A DNA stretch of 54,699 nucleotides from Alkalibacterium sp. (lineage in GTDB: Bacteria; Bacillota; Bacilli; Lactobacillales; Carnobacteriaceae_A): the NCBI GenBank assembly GCA_020832185.1, contig JAFIFE010000009.1, positions 1 through 54,699 of the forward strand. The letters run 5' to 3'. A program made the translations under genes and the position numbers. Below are positions 8,193 through 16,428 of the stretch, in pieces. The notes under the pieces are model-generated. The model saw nothing but the letters and a program-made list of their open reading frames with translations, was not told the origin of the DNA and did not search any database. Position 1 is the first letter of the stretch. The number at the start of each line of letters is the position of its first letter.

Positions 8193-8567
8193 GATTTTCC
8201 TCCTACATTGTGTGAATTAGTATAATCAGTACTTGAATTGTTTCATAAACAAGTGATATTATCTAGTATTTTGGATCGGTAATCATTAAAAAGATCCCCC
8301 GTTCACAGTCTTTCAATCAGAATAATCACCTGATTCTATATAAGATGATTTATCAGATAACTTCTTTAGTCGAGTCCTCTCAATGACTTGTACAGCCATG
8401 TTTATCTAGCCTCTGGTTACATTATTTGCATTGAATGTCTATTGATAGTGATCCCTATGTTCTTTCCTGTTCAGGTGTATATAGTTTATATCTGCCTGTC
8501 AGGATTTCCTCATAAAGGCTGTGCAGATCCATCTGATGCATCTTTTCACTCTTTTTTACCTGGGGGA
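8193..8567. other. Intergenic stretch with possible SDR promoter
   Basis: Upstream of the SDR gene a minus-strand TATACT (around 8220) could be its -10; no good -35 is seen. An imperfect inverted repeat (ACTTG...GTTTcataAAC...CAAGT, 8231-8254) lies just upstream and could be an operator. The rest shows no gene. A 74-codon plus-strand frame at 8388 has no ribosome site and runs into the next gene. Confidence 0.35.
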
Positions 8568-9275
8568 CTAGTCCAGTTCACCGGACAAAATCAAACTACT
8601 AATCTCTTTTAAAGTATAAGCCTCAAAGTCCGGCTTGATTTGAGTATTGTTATCAAGCTTATGAGGATTAAACCAGAGGCTGGTAATCCCTGCATTGGCC
8701 GCTCCTTGGATATCCGATCTCAAAGAATCCCCAATCATTAATGCGTTCTCTGCAGTGATTTCTTTATTACGCTTAAATAGTGTGTCAAAAAACAGTTTGC
8801 TGGGTTTAGCGTAGCCTATCTCATCGGATATGACCACATCATCAAATAGTGACTCGAGTCCCGTTCCTTTTAACCGATTTCGTTGTGTCGAGGCTTTCCC
8901 ATTAGTCCCCGCAATGATTGAGAACCCTTCTTCTTTTAAGTGTTCAAGCAGTTCTCTTGCCCCGCCTATCATATAATAGTTATCGTCTAAGTAGCGTCTG
9001 TATTCCTGTTCCAATTGTTTTCCATCTGTCTGAACATCAAATTGTTGATACGTCATTGAAAAGCGAGTATCCAGAAGAGCTTTAGCAGAACCTCCCGATT
9101 CGATTTGTCTCCATATCTCACTATTTACTTGCTTAAACGTGGTCAGCCAGTGATCAAACGCAAGATGTGAGGGTGAATGGTTCCTGAATATTTTTGTAAG
9201 TCCCTCATGTTCTCCTTTTTTGAAATCCAGTAGTGTATCGTCTAAATCGAAAATTAGAAATCGTTTTGTTTTCAT
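8568..9275 (-). CDS. YjjG-type HAD nucleotidase
   Basis: A HAD-superfamily phosphatase of 235 residues. Motif I is FDLDDTLLDF at residues 7-16, motif II GTNGKAS, motif III KPSKLFF and motif IV MIGDSLRSDIQGA. An alpha-helical cap lies between I and II. Length and motif pattern match the YjjG/YfnB family, which removes phosphate from non-canonical pyrimidine nucleotides and keeps them out of DNA. I start it at 9275 because AGGAG lies correctly in front of that ATG; a longer frame to 9320 has no ribosome site. Confidence 0.85.
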   Translation of the reverse strand: MKTKRFLIFDLDDTLLDFKKGEHEGLTKIFRNHSPSHLAFDHWLTTFKQVNSEIWRQIESGGSAKALLDTRFSMTYQQFDVQTDGKQLEQEYRRYLDDNYYMIGGARELLEHLKEEGFSIIAGTNGKASTQRNRLKGTGLESLFDDVVISDEIGYAKPSKLFFDTLFKRNKEITAENALMIGDSLRSDIQGAANAGITSLWFNPHKLDNNTQIKPDFEAYTLKEISSLILSGELD

Positions 9276-9399
9276 CCGTATTCTCCTAATCTTTATCATT
9301 CTTTTGTTAATACTAGCCATTCCATCAGCATTAATTCATTACCTTGACTCTTATTATATAATAAATCAGTATAGACTCTAAAAATTTTTGTTATAAAAA

Positions 9400-9422
9400 A
9401 AAGACCTTTAAAGGCCTTTTAA
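9400..9422 (-). terminator. Terminator of the YczE-like gene
   Basis: Near-perfect palindrome (AAAGACCTTTAAAGGCCTTT) followed on the minus strand by TTTTTTTTATAAC. It lies 45 bp after the stop of the membrane protein gene. Confidence 0.65.
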
Positions 9423-9465
9423 TTCGTTCTCTAATAAATGACCGTTCACGTCCATATTGATCTGC

Positions 9466-10119
9466 CTAAGTTCTGACTTCTTGTACAATACCTCTTTTGC
9501 TCAAAACGGGATGGATTTTTTCTATGAAAAATCCCAGTAACGGTGCAAAAATCAGCATACCGATCACTGTCCCTTCTCTGACAGGTAAGGTGAACCCAAA
9601 AGTAAAGGTGATTATCACTGATACAAGGATACAAAAAATATCAACAAGTTGTCTGATGGTGGCGAATTTAAGAGGGACACTCTTCGTCAACGCCATACAG
9701 AAACTCTCAATTGGAGGTGTAATCAGATTCAGCGTCATAATCATGCTTACAGAAAAAGCGACTGTGACCATTGAGATGAAAAAGATAATCAATGCTGTCA
9801 CATAATTATCAATTTGGGCCGTTCCAAGTAAATCATAATAGAAAAAATTAACCAGCATCCCTACTAATATACTCATAGGAATCTGCAGCAAACGGTTGAA
9901 ACCGAAATCCTTTTTTAATAGGATCAGCTGCCCCAGGACGCAGAGTAAGTTAACCGTCATAGCAACAGTCCCTATTCTTATCCCTGCCATTAATGAGACG
10001 GATTGGGTAAACGCATCAAAAGCACCTACGCCGACAGATGCTTTCAGCATAAGAGAAATCGCTAAAGCGATAACAGCTGAGCTGATTGATAGTAAGGCAT
10101 ATCCTCTGTAATTTTTCAT
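9466..10119 (-). CDS. YczE/YitT-family membrane protein
   Basis: A 217-residue integral membrane protein with five to six predicted helices, beginning YALLSISSAVIALAISLMLK. The early SVGVGAFDAF segment and the late VREGTVIGMLIFAPLLGFF segment resemble the YczE/YyaS group, whose members are uncharacterised transporters or sensors. I chose ATG 10119 because GGAG lies nine bases before it; earlier ATG and TTG codons overlap that ribosome site. It is a single-gene unit with its own terminator. Confidence 0.75.
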   Translation of the reverse strand: MKNYRGYALLSISSAVIALAISLMLKASVGVGAFDAFTQSVSLMAGIRIGTVAMTVNLLCVLGQLILLKKDFGFNRLLQIPMSILVGMLVNFFYYDLLGTAQIDNYVTALIIFFISMVTVAFSVSMIMTLNLITPPIESFCMALTKSVPLKFATIRQLVDIFCILVSVIITFTFGFTLPVREGTVIGMLIFAPLLGFFIEKIHPVLSKRGIVQEVRT

Positions 10120-10524
10120 TGTCTTCATCTCCAAAATGTGTATTTCTAATTAAATGCCAGCAAATCTATAGTGCTTTCTTCTAATGTCTTAGCTTTAAAT
10201 AGAGAAGGTCCGCATTAACGTCTTAGTTAATTTATTCATAAGTGCAATATAGTTACTCTAACACGGATGTTCGTGTAATCTCTTTAATCTAGTATGAGTA
10301 TAGCATTCTTTTTAAGAAGTTGAACCCTTTACTGACAAAACTTCTTTATATTTTATCTAATCTTCGTGACCAAAAACAACGTTATCGTTAACTCTGATGG
10401 TTTTCACTTAATCCTCTGAAATGGACAGGTCCGTTTACTTCACTCTCTAGAATACTATTACTTCCTCCTTTGTTCTATAGCTCTTTTTTTACTAAATGAA
10501 ATAATGTCTCGGAATAAGACATAG
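10120..10524. other. Intergenic stretch between divergent genes
   Basis: Holds upstream regions of the YczE-like gene and the acetyltransferase. A short inverted repeat, ATGTCT-7-AGACAT (10504-10522), lies directly before the acetyltransferase -35 and may be a regulator site. Nothing else is recognised. Confidence 0.4.
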
Positions 10525-10553
10525 TTGATAATAGGATTAAAAATATATAAAAT
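10525..10553 (+). promoter_or_regulatory. Promoter of the acetyltransferase gene
   Basis: TTGATA (10525-10530) and TAAAAT (10548-10553) with exactly 17 bp between them, each one base from consensus. The gene starts about 80 bp downstream. Confidence 0.6.
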
Positions 10554-10631
10554 GAAGGAGCTAGACTTAAGGGAAACAGTACATTTCACCTTAAAGTAGG
10601 ATAACACCGAATGTATATCAGGAGGCTTACA

Positions 10632-11147
10632 ATGAACAAAATCATATTAACACCCGTAGAAAAAAACGATACTGATTACCTGCTTGAATTATTCAAGAAT
10701 CCAGACGTTATGGATTACTGGTTCAGTGAACCTTACATGAATAGAGAAAAATATGACAGTTCTTTTGACGCACGCCAGAAGGATGATTCTGTCAGACAAT
10801 TCATTGCTTATGCTGAAGATGAAAGAATCGGATATACAAACCTGCATTTTATTAATCCACGCCACCGCACAGCAGTTTTAGCAATCATGCTGGACCCGGA
10901 TAATCAGGGAAAAGGTTACGCTGAAGACGTCGTTCGCAGAATTATCGATTATGGATTCAATCAGCTGAATCTGAACAAGATTACACTTGATGTTGTGGAC
11001 TTTAATGAAAAAGCCGTCAACATTTATGAAAAAGTGGGATTTGAAATTGAAGGCAAAAAAGAACAGCAGTATTTTATCCAGGGAAAGTACCACACTAGTC
11101 TAGCCATGGGGCTTTTGAGAGAGTATTACGAAAGTCTTTCGAAGTAA
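10632..11147 (+). CDS. GNAT acetyltransferase, SpeG-like
   Basis: A 171-residue GNAT protein of the RimJ/SpeG type. It shows the early LTPVEKNDTDYLLELFKNPD segment, the acetyl-CoA loop LDPDNQGKGYAEDVVRRIID (about 92-111), and VVDFNEKAVNIYEKVGFEIE typical of spermidine or ribosomal-protein acetyltransferases. Resemblance to SpeG suggests polyamine acetylation, but the polyamine-binding residues cannot be judged by eye. The start at 10632 follows AGGAGG at 7 bases; the frame's earlier ATG at 10611 lies upstream of that site. Confidence 0.85.
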   Translation: MNKIILTPVEKNDTDYLLELFKNPDVMDYWFSEPYMNREKYDSSFDARQKDDSVRQFIAYAEDERIGYTNLHFINPRHRTAVLAIMLDPDNQGKGYAEDVVRRIIDYGFNQLNLNKITLDVVDFNEKAVNIYEKVGFEIEGKKEQQYFIQGKYHTSLAMGLLREYYESLSK

Positions 11148-11225
11148 GTCTCTGCCTGCGCGTGTGCCGGATATCTTGTTAAAAAATCATAAAACAGTAT
11201 ACTGATTATATAAGGAGTGGATATA

Positions 11226-12011
11226 ATGTCAAACTACGAAGTCCCTAACGTATGGGAATGGAATCAAGATGAAAAGAATCAATTCGGTAACCAGCCGGTC
11301 GCTGGCAGCCGTTTTGAACAAACACTGCCCATTGGTCAACACCCGCTGCAAGTCTATTCATTAGGCACACCCAATGGACAAAAAGTGGCAATCATGCTCG
11401 AAGAGTTGAAAGACGCTGGCGTTGAGGATGCCAATTATGATCTATACTTGATCAACATCGGAGACGGCGATCAGTTCGGAAGTGATTTCGTCGCTATCAA
11501 TCCCAACTCTAAAATCCCGGCAATGATGGATCACTCACAGGACACGCCGGTTCGTGTCTTTGAATCCGTCAATATTCTGTTATACCTAGCTGAGAAGTTT
11601 GGGCAGTTCATGCCGACTGAACTAGCCGAGAAAACAGAACTGATGAACTGGCTGTTCTGGCAGACTGGCGCAGCTCCCTATGTAGGCGGCGGGTTCGGTC
11701 ACTTTTATCACTATGCACCAACCAAGCAGGAGTACCCGATCAATCGGTTTACGATGGAAACTAAACGTCAACTTGACTTGCTCGACAGACACCTGGCTGA
11801 TAAAGAATATATCAATGGTGATGAGTACTCTATCGCGGATATGGCGATTTGGCCATGGTATGGCCGCCTAGTTCAAGGAGCGCTTTACGGCGATGCCGCT
11901 GAATTCCTGAAAGCCGACGAGTATACTCATTTGAAAAAGTGGGCTGAGAGAATCGGTGAACGACCAGCTGTTAAACGGGCTCTTGAGGTAGACTATAAAG
12001 CTATAAAATAA
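11226..12011 (+). CDS. yghU: YghU-like glutathione S-transferase family protein
   Basis: A 261-residue protein that resembles E. coli YghU, a disulfide-bond reductase of the GST superfamily, along its whole length. A long N-terminal extension precedes the thioredoxin fold (LQVYSLGTPNGQKVAIMLEE), then NPNSKIPAMMD and VFESVNILLYLAEKFG contact the thiol ligand. The helical domain contains FGHFYHYAP and a WPWYGRLVQG segment. YghU enzymes bind two thiol molecules and have no cysteine nucleophile. AAGGAG lies before ATG 11226. The gene is unusual in Bacillota; whether this cell has glutathione is not visible here. Confidence 0.9.
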   Translation: MSNYEVPNVWEWNQDEKNQFGNQPVAGSRFEQTLPIGQHPLQVYSLGTPNGQKVAIMLEELKDAGVEDANYDLYLINIGDGDQFGSDFVAINPNSKIPAMMDHSQDTPVRVFESVNILLYLAEKFGQFMPTELAEKTELMNWLFWQTGAAPYVGGGFGHFYHYAPTKQEYPINRFTMETKRQLDLLDRHLADKEYINGDEYSIADMAIWPWYGRLVQGALYGDAAEFLKADEYTHLKKWAERIGERPAVKRALEVDYKAIK

Positions 12012-12056
12012 GTATTCAAATTTATTGTTTCATTTGATAATTGGGCATTAAATAGA

Positions 12057-12112
12057 AAATGCATTCCACCTTCCATTTCTGTTATAAGAAATGGATCGGA
12101 GGAATGCATTTT
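12057..12112. terminator. Bidirectional terminator
   Basis: Outer arms AAATGCATTCC (12057-12067) and GGAATGCATTTT (12101-12112), inner arms TTCCATTTCT and AGAAATGGA. It lies between convergent genes with A and T runs on both sides. Confidence 0.85.
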
Positions 12113-12176
12113 TATTGTTGCCTTCACTGTCTACTGCGTTTGATAACTTTAGGACGATCAATTGGCCAACATTCTA

Positions 12177-13517
12177 TTATTTCCACACGCGTTCTTTTGA
12201 GAACAGTTCCTGAGTGTACCCGATAATGGAAATGGGACTCATCACTAACTGATAGAATAGGACAAAAATAATGAATCCAAACCGATTCGTTCGGATACGC
12301 AGGTTTAGTTCACGAAAGACATTGCGCTGATATACATATAAAATATAATTCTGAAGCATTGCCAGGGGCAGTACGAGCAGTGTCATTGGCCCTATAATCC
12401 AGAAAAAACCAAAAGCAGCTAAAACTAATCCTGGAATCCAGGCAAAGGTATAGGCCATATCTAAAAAGGGCATGGTTAAGTTGATACTGGTTAAAAATCG
12501 GATATATTTAATTGGCTGCTGCCACGGTTTGACTTCCTTTAATCCTTCGACCATTCCTCTAGCCCATCTGCTTTTCTGTCTGTAAAAATGGGTGAATTTT
12601 GCGGGAACTTCTGTAAAGGCTACCGCTTTGGGTTCGAAATAGATTGTCTGATTTTCCTTCAGCATTTTCCATGTAAGGACGATATCTTCTCCTATAGCAT
12701 CTGGCCACCCGCCTACTGTTCTTAACATATCGGTTGAGTAGAGTGAGAAAGCCCCCTGCGCGACCAGTGTGCCTTGATACATTCCCTGCATACGTTTAAT
12801 ACTGGCGATGCCTAAAAAGTATTCCCACTCCTGTATTTTAGCCAGCATATTCTCTCTGCTGTTTCTGACTAATACAGATCCAGCGACTGCACAGGTGTTC
12901 TCAGGTGCAGACAGCATTCTCGAAACGATAAAACGGACAGCCGACTTATGCAGAAGCGTATCTGCGTCGAGCGTCATCACGTACTTTGTCTCAATGGAAT
13001 CAAGTGCAGAGTTTAATGCATTGAATTTCCCCGGTGTGGGCTCATTGACAACAGTCACACTTAAGCCTAATTCCTCCCCCGCCTCTTGAGCAGCCAGAGA
13101 GGTACGGTCAGTTGACGCATTATCCACCACAAAAATAGTGATTAGGCCTTTGTAGTCCTGATCTTTTATGTACTTGAGCGTCGTCGCTACAGCCTTTTCT
13201 TCATTAAAACACGCGATGATGATGGATACGGGAATATCCGGATCAAGCGTTTTGAATTTTGGCTGCCGATCTAATAACAAGCTCATGACTATAAATGAAT
13301 TGATTAAGCCAGGGACATAGCCTATTCCGGCAATAATAACAAAAGCCAGGATAGGCCCGACAATCAAGGACAAGTCCTGTAACCAGGGAAGCGATAAATA
13401 AATAGATACTACCAGCCAGACTAATCCAAATGTGATAGATAATATAAATTTCTGATTAATACTAATATACCGATCCTTACTCATAGGTTGATTATTATAC
13501 ACTTTGCTCTTCTCCAC
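12177..13517 (-). CDS. Processive family-2 glycosyltransferase, membrane-bound
   Basis: A 446-residue GT2 enzyme. Two membrane helices (about 25-75) precede the cytoplasmic catalytic domain: FVVDNASTD, the metal-binding TLDADT, the acceptor motif GED, and QKSRW, the QxxRW signature of processive synthases. C-terminal helices (about 345-430) would form the export channel. Similar proteins make poly-N-acetylglucosamine, hyaluronan or cellulose-like polymers. No partner genes such as deacetylase or c-di-GMP receptor are adjacent, so the polymer is unknown. Translation probably starts at GTG behind GGGGGA; ATG at 13484 is the alternative. Confidence 0.85.
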   Translation of the reverse strand: MEKSKVYNNQPMSKDRYISINQKFILSITFGLVWLVVSIYLSLPWLQDLSLIVGPILAFVIIAGIGYVPGLINSFIVMSLLLDRQPKFKTLDPDIPVSIIIACFNEEKAVATTLKYIKDQDYKGLITIFVVDNASTDRTSLAAQEAGEELGLSVTVVNEPTPGKFNALNSALDSIETKYVMTLDADTLLHKSAVRFIVSRMLSAPENTCAVAGSVLVRNSRENMLAKIQEWEYFLGIASIKRMQGMYQGTLVAQGAFSLYSTDMLRTVGGWPDAIGEDIVLTWKMLKENQTIYFEPKAVAFTEVPAKFTHFYRQKSRWARGMVEGLKEVKPWQQPIKYIRFLTSINLTMPFLDMAYTFAWIPGLVLAAFGFFWIIGPMTLLVLPLAMLQNYILYVYQRNVFRELNLRIRTNRFGFIIFVLFYQLVMSPISIIGYTQELFSKERVWK

Positions 13518-13779
13518 GTTTATTCCCCCTTTTTTTTATCAGTCAATCATATGCCGGAAAAGGAAATAATACAATACTAAATTAGTGCCCTAGCATGCAT
13601 AAGCATGGGGTATTGGGTCTATTTCCAGTTAACTATTACATAGTTAAACCATAATACCAAATCGAGTTAATCACATATTAAAATATGTGTCATGTATAAT
13701 TTAACAAAATGTGTCATTTTTATTCAGCTGATGACTTAAGCATTTAATCAGACTAATGTGCCAACACCATCGCAGAAAA
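13518..13779. other. Upstream region of glycosyltransferase gene with short palindromes
   Basis: Contains TTAACTAT-tac-ATAGTTAA (about 13627-13647) and CACATATT-aa-AATATGTG (about 13672-13689), and the word ATGTGTCAT twice (around 13685 and 13710). These may be regulator sites for the glycosyltransferase gene. No reading frame is evident. Confidence 0.4.
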
Positions 13780-13825
13780 GCCCTATAAAATAGTCTCACT
13801 TTTTACAGTGTCTACTTTATAGGGC
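13780..13825 (-). terminator. Terminator of the DMT transporter gene
   Basis: Stem GCCCTATAAA-TAG (13780-13793) with CTA-TTTATAGGGC (13812-13825). The minus strand continues with TTTTCTG. It lies about 60 bp after the transporter stop. Confidence 0.75.
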
Positions 13826-13887
13826 CTATAGCAATAGTCGCCTTCTCTTTAGCTGAAGGGGTTAACAAATATTCGATAGGTGTTTTC

Positions 13888-14799
13888 TCAAGCATTGATC
13901 AACACAAGGGCAACAATCGTCATGACAATGGCTACCTGATTCTTGCGGGCAATTTTTTCTCTATAAATGAGGAGTCCTCCCAAGTTTATCAAGACGATAC
14001 TCCCCGCACTGTATATTGGAAAAGCCACTGACGTAGTGACTGTATCGAGTGACTGAATGAGAAAGTAAGATGAAAACAAATTTGGAACGCCTACAGCAAA
14101 ACCAATCAGTATATCTCTGACCGTGGCCTTCCCCTTTGTATTCACCGTATACGTGACACTGATTATAAAGGCGACGAAAAATATGGTGAACAGAAAGATA
14201 TCTTTGTACTCATTCAAGGCATACTGCTGGTAAATTTTATTTGAAAATTCTGCCATCCCGCCAAAGATGAACAAGAGTAAAATAGTAGGCTTAAAATCGA
14301 ATGTTTTGATCGATCGTTTAGATAAGTTAACCACCACGATTGATACTAGAGATAAAAGAATCCCTATCCATTGAATAGACGTCGGAAATTCTCTCCAGAT
14401 GAGGATTGAGAAGATCATGGGAATCAATATCCCTAACTTGGCTATCGTCCCGGATATACCTACGCCATTATCTTTAACACTTTTCTGATAATAGGTAAAC
14501 GACAAGAAAAAGAACACACCTGATATCCCACCGATGATAATTCCCCAGATAATACTTGAATAGGGAGATAATATGTACTGATTATCTAAAGACAGCTGGG
14601 TCACTTCTTCTATAAAAGATGTTTCTCTGATAACGCCATTGAAGAGGCCCTGGTAAATAATCATCATAAAACTGATGACAAACGCCATAAAGTAATTTGC
14701 ACTAGTAATGACATATCTATTGGTGTCAGTATTTTCGGTGTATTTAAAAATGAGTGCAATGGCCGCACTGCATAAAACGGCTAGAAATAAATAGAACAT
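13888..14799 (-). CDS. DMT/EamA-superfamily transporter
   Basis: A 303-residue protein that is almost entirely hydrophobic, with about ten predicted helices in two halves, as in the drug/metabolite transporter superfamily. It opens FYLFLAVLCSAAIALIFKY and ends with the common NLGGLLIYREKIARKNQVAI before a last helix. Such carriers export metabolites or drugs or import nucleotide-sugar-like compounds. The cargo cannot be predicted. A single-gene unit, GGAGG before the ATG, own terminator. Confidence 0.75.
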   Translation of the reverse strand: MFYLFLAVLCSAAIALIFKYTENTDTNRYVITSANYFMAFVISFMMIIYQGLFNGVIRETSFIEEVTQLSLDNQYILSPYSSIIWGIIIGGISGVFFFLSFTYYQKSVKDNGVGISGTIAKLGILIPMIFSILIWREFPTSIQWIGILLSLVSIVVVNLSKRSIKTFDFKPTILLLFIFGGMAEFSNKIYQQYALNEYKDIFLFTIFFVAFIISVTYTVNTKGKATVRDILIGFAVGVPNLFSSYFLIQSLDTVTTSVAFPIYSAGSIVLINLGGLLIYREKIARKNQVAIVMTIVALVLINA

Positions 14800-15040
14800 A
14801 GGGCCTCCTTAGAAAAACTACATGTTATTTATTGATAAATTTCAGAAGTATGATTTAAAGTATACCATTTTAGAGATATCAAATAACACTACTTTTATTA
14901 AAACCATACAGAGAACGTGAATAAGACTAGGCTCATATTTTGCATAAATCTGAGACCTTAACCTATCATCGACCATATCGTTGCACAAATAACGTGAGAA
15001 ATCTTTCTAATTGTAAATATAAATAGTAGGGAGGTGAAAA

Positions 15041-15955
15041 GTGCTAATAAAAAAACAGCGAACTAAACCAGAATTGCAAATCTTACTGGAACTATTGGAT
15101 AGTCGAATGACTCTTCACTACAGAGAGAAGCAGCACCTTATGACTTTATCCAAAGGATATGAAGGGGAAGTAATCTTTGATTCTTTGGTAGAAAGATATC
15201 TACCCAGCGATTGTATTGTTTTAAATGATCTATCACTGATTATCGGCAGTACGCCTATTCAGATTGATTCACTCATAGTGACATCGAATGCTATATATTT
15301 ATATGAAATAAAAAACTACGAAGGCAACTATATCGATATGGGGGGACAGTTCCGCACGGATTCCGGTCAGGATATCGTCAGTCCAGCCGGTCAGTTAAAC
15401 CGAACGACTACAGTTTTCAATAAATTAATTCACCAGTGGGACTCTGTTTTGCAGGTTGTTCCACACGTTGTATTTATCAATTCTTATTTCTTTCTCTATG
15501 AGGCAAAAAAAGACAATTCATTTGTATTTCTGCCCCAGCTCATTACCCACTTTAATGAAATCAACCGCCGGAGCAGCACATTGTCAGCCAGACATTACTA
15601 TCTCGCTGACAAACTACTGGAAGAAAGTAAAAAAGATCTTCCTTATCAGAGGAAGATCCCTATATATGATTTTAAAGATCTCAAGAAGGGATTGTCCTGT
15701 AGCCACTGCCGATCGTTTGAGTTGGACATTACTACTAAGATGACTTTTTGTCGCTGCTGTGGTCATAAGACTCCACTTAATGATCTCTTCCTATCAGAAG
15801 TTCAGGCTTTTAAATTTCTATTCCCAACAGAGCAACTGACTTGCAACGTGATGTACGAATGGTGTGGCGCCACTCTTCCAAAACGCAGGATAACAGCGAT
15901 TCTAAATAGAGAGTTCACAGTAAATGGATTTGCGAAATCTTCTCATTATACTTAA
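15041..15955 (+). CDS. NERD-domain protein with C-terminal zinc ribbon
   Basis: A 304-residue protein. A NERD (nuclease-related) domain spans about 35-165: GYEGEVIFDSLVERYLP, then QIDSLIVTSNAIYLYEIKNY, which carries the Asp and Glu-x-Lys expected of a PD-(D/E)XK-like site. A four-cysteine zinc ribbon lies at about 221-242 (CSHC ... CRCC). NERD proteins are thought to act on DNA, but few are studied. Translation starts at GTG behind GGGAGGTG. It is a single gene followed by a terminator and then the hairpin array, which may or may not be related. Confidence 0.8.
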   Translation: MLIKKQRTKPELQILLELLDSRMTLHYREKQHLMTLSKGYEGEVIFDSLVERYLPSDCIVLNDLSLIIGSTPIQIDSLIVTSNAIYLYEIKNYEGNYIDMGGQFRTDSGQDIVSPAGQLNRTTTVFNKLIHQWDSVLQVVPHVVFINSYFFLYEAKKDNSFVFLPQLITHFNEINRRSSTLSARHYYLADKLLEESKKDLPYQRKIPIYDFKDLKKGLSCSHCRSFELDITTKMTFCRCCGHKTPLNDLFLSEVQAFKFLFPTEQLTCNVMYEWCGATLPKRRITAILNREFTVNGFAKSSHYT

Positions 15956-15968
15956 AAGTCCTATGTGG

Positions 15969-15996
15969 AAACGACTTATTTCGATAAGTCGTTTTT
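15969..15996 (+). terminator. Terminator of the NERD gene
   Basis: Perfect 11-bp stem AAACGACTTAT-ttcg-ATAAGTCGTTT followed by TTCAC. It begins 13 bp after the stop codon. Confidence 0.9.
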
Positions 15997-16044
15997 CACT
16001 ATTGTAAGAGGTTTTAAACGTATATTTAACTCCCCCATGGCTGA

Positions 16045-16343
16045 TTGAGACTAGTTACTAAGTTTTACGTTCTTTAAATAGACACTATATCGTTATTGAG
16101 ACTAGTTGCTGAATTATATAGTACGGAAGTAGTCTCAAAATCCGTTTAGTGACTACTTCCGTATACATTCGGGAAAGAACTAGTCACAATAAGACTTTTG
16201 GAACCACTTCTTATAAAATTTCGTAACGAACTAGTCACTATAATGGTTTAGTGACTAGTTCTACATATAGACTGGCGTGAACTGGTCTCAATAGTAATTT
16301 TGAGACCAGTTCATCTACCCGGCATTTAAGAACTAGTCACTAA
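16045..16343. repeat. Array of covarying inverted repeats
   Basis: About ten copies of a 13-15-base word alternate in orientation (consensus TTAGTGACTAGTTC and reverse). Three pairs form near-perfect hairpins: 16122-16134/16151-16163 (13 bp), 16228-16240/16249-16261 (13 bp, 8-nt loop) and 16278-16291/16300-16313 (14 bp, 8-nt loop). The stems differ from each other, but each change is matched on the opposite arm. Unpaired or weakly paired copies lie at 16045, 16096, 16178 and 16330. No reading frame lies here. Confidence 0.8.
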
Positions 16344-16365
16344 AAAAGACTGGATAGTCTTTTTT
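16342..16365. terminator. Bidirectional terminator-like hairpin
   Basis: AAAAAAGACT-ggat-AGTCTTTTTT, a perfect 10-bp stem at the edge of the hairpin array. It could stop transcripts of the array on the plus strand or back up the suf terminator on the minus strand. Confidence 0.75.
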
Positions 16366-16392
16366 CCTTCTTAAAGCTCCTCTATAAAGGAA

Positions 16393-16418
16393 AAAGGCTC
16401 GCAGCGATGCGAGCCTTT
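16393..16418 (-). terminator. suf operon terminator
   Basis: Perfect 11-bp stem AAAGGCTCGCA-gcga-TGCGAGCCTTT, followed on the minus strand by TTCCTTTATAG. It lies 10 bp after the sufB stop. Confidence 0.85.
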
Positions 16419-16428
16419 CAAATTACTA

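Noticed and set aside
7603-8220. A 205-codon plus-strand frame opposite the SDR gene
   Set aside because: Antisense shadow of a confident SDR gene with no ribosome site.
8388-8612. A 74-codon plus-strand frame
   Set aside because: No ribosome site, odd Cys/Ile-rich composition and it overlaps the YjjG-like gene in antisense.
8568-9320. Longer start for the YjjG-like gene
   Set aside because: The extra 15 residues have no ribosome site, whereas ATG 9275 has a good AGGAG.
16045-16343. CRISPR array
   Set aside because: Repeats are short, alternate in orientation and have irregular spacing; no cas genes nearby.
16045-16343. T-box or tRNA-like leader
   Set aside because: No downstream co-directional gene on the plus strand and no specifier or antiterminator motif.
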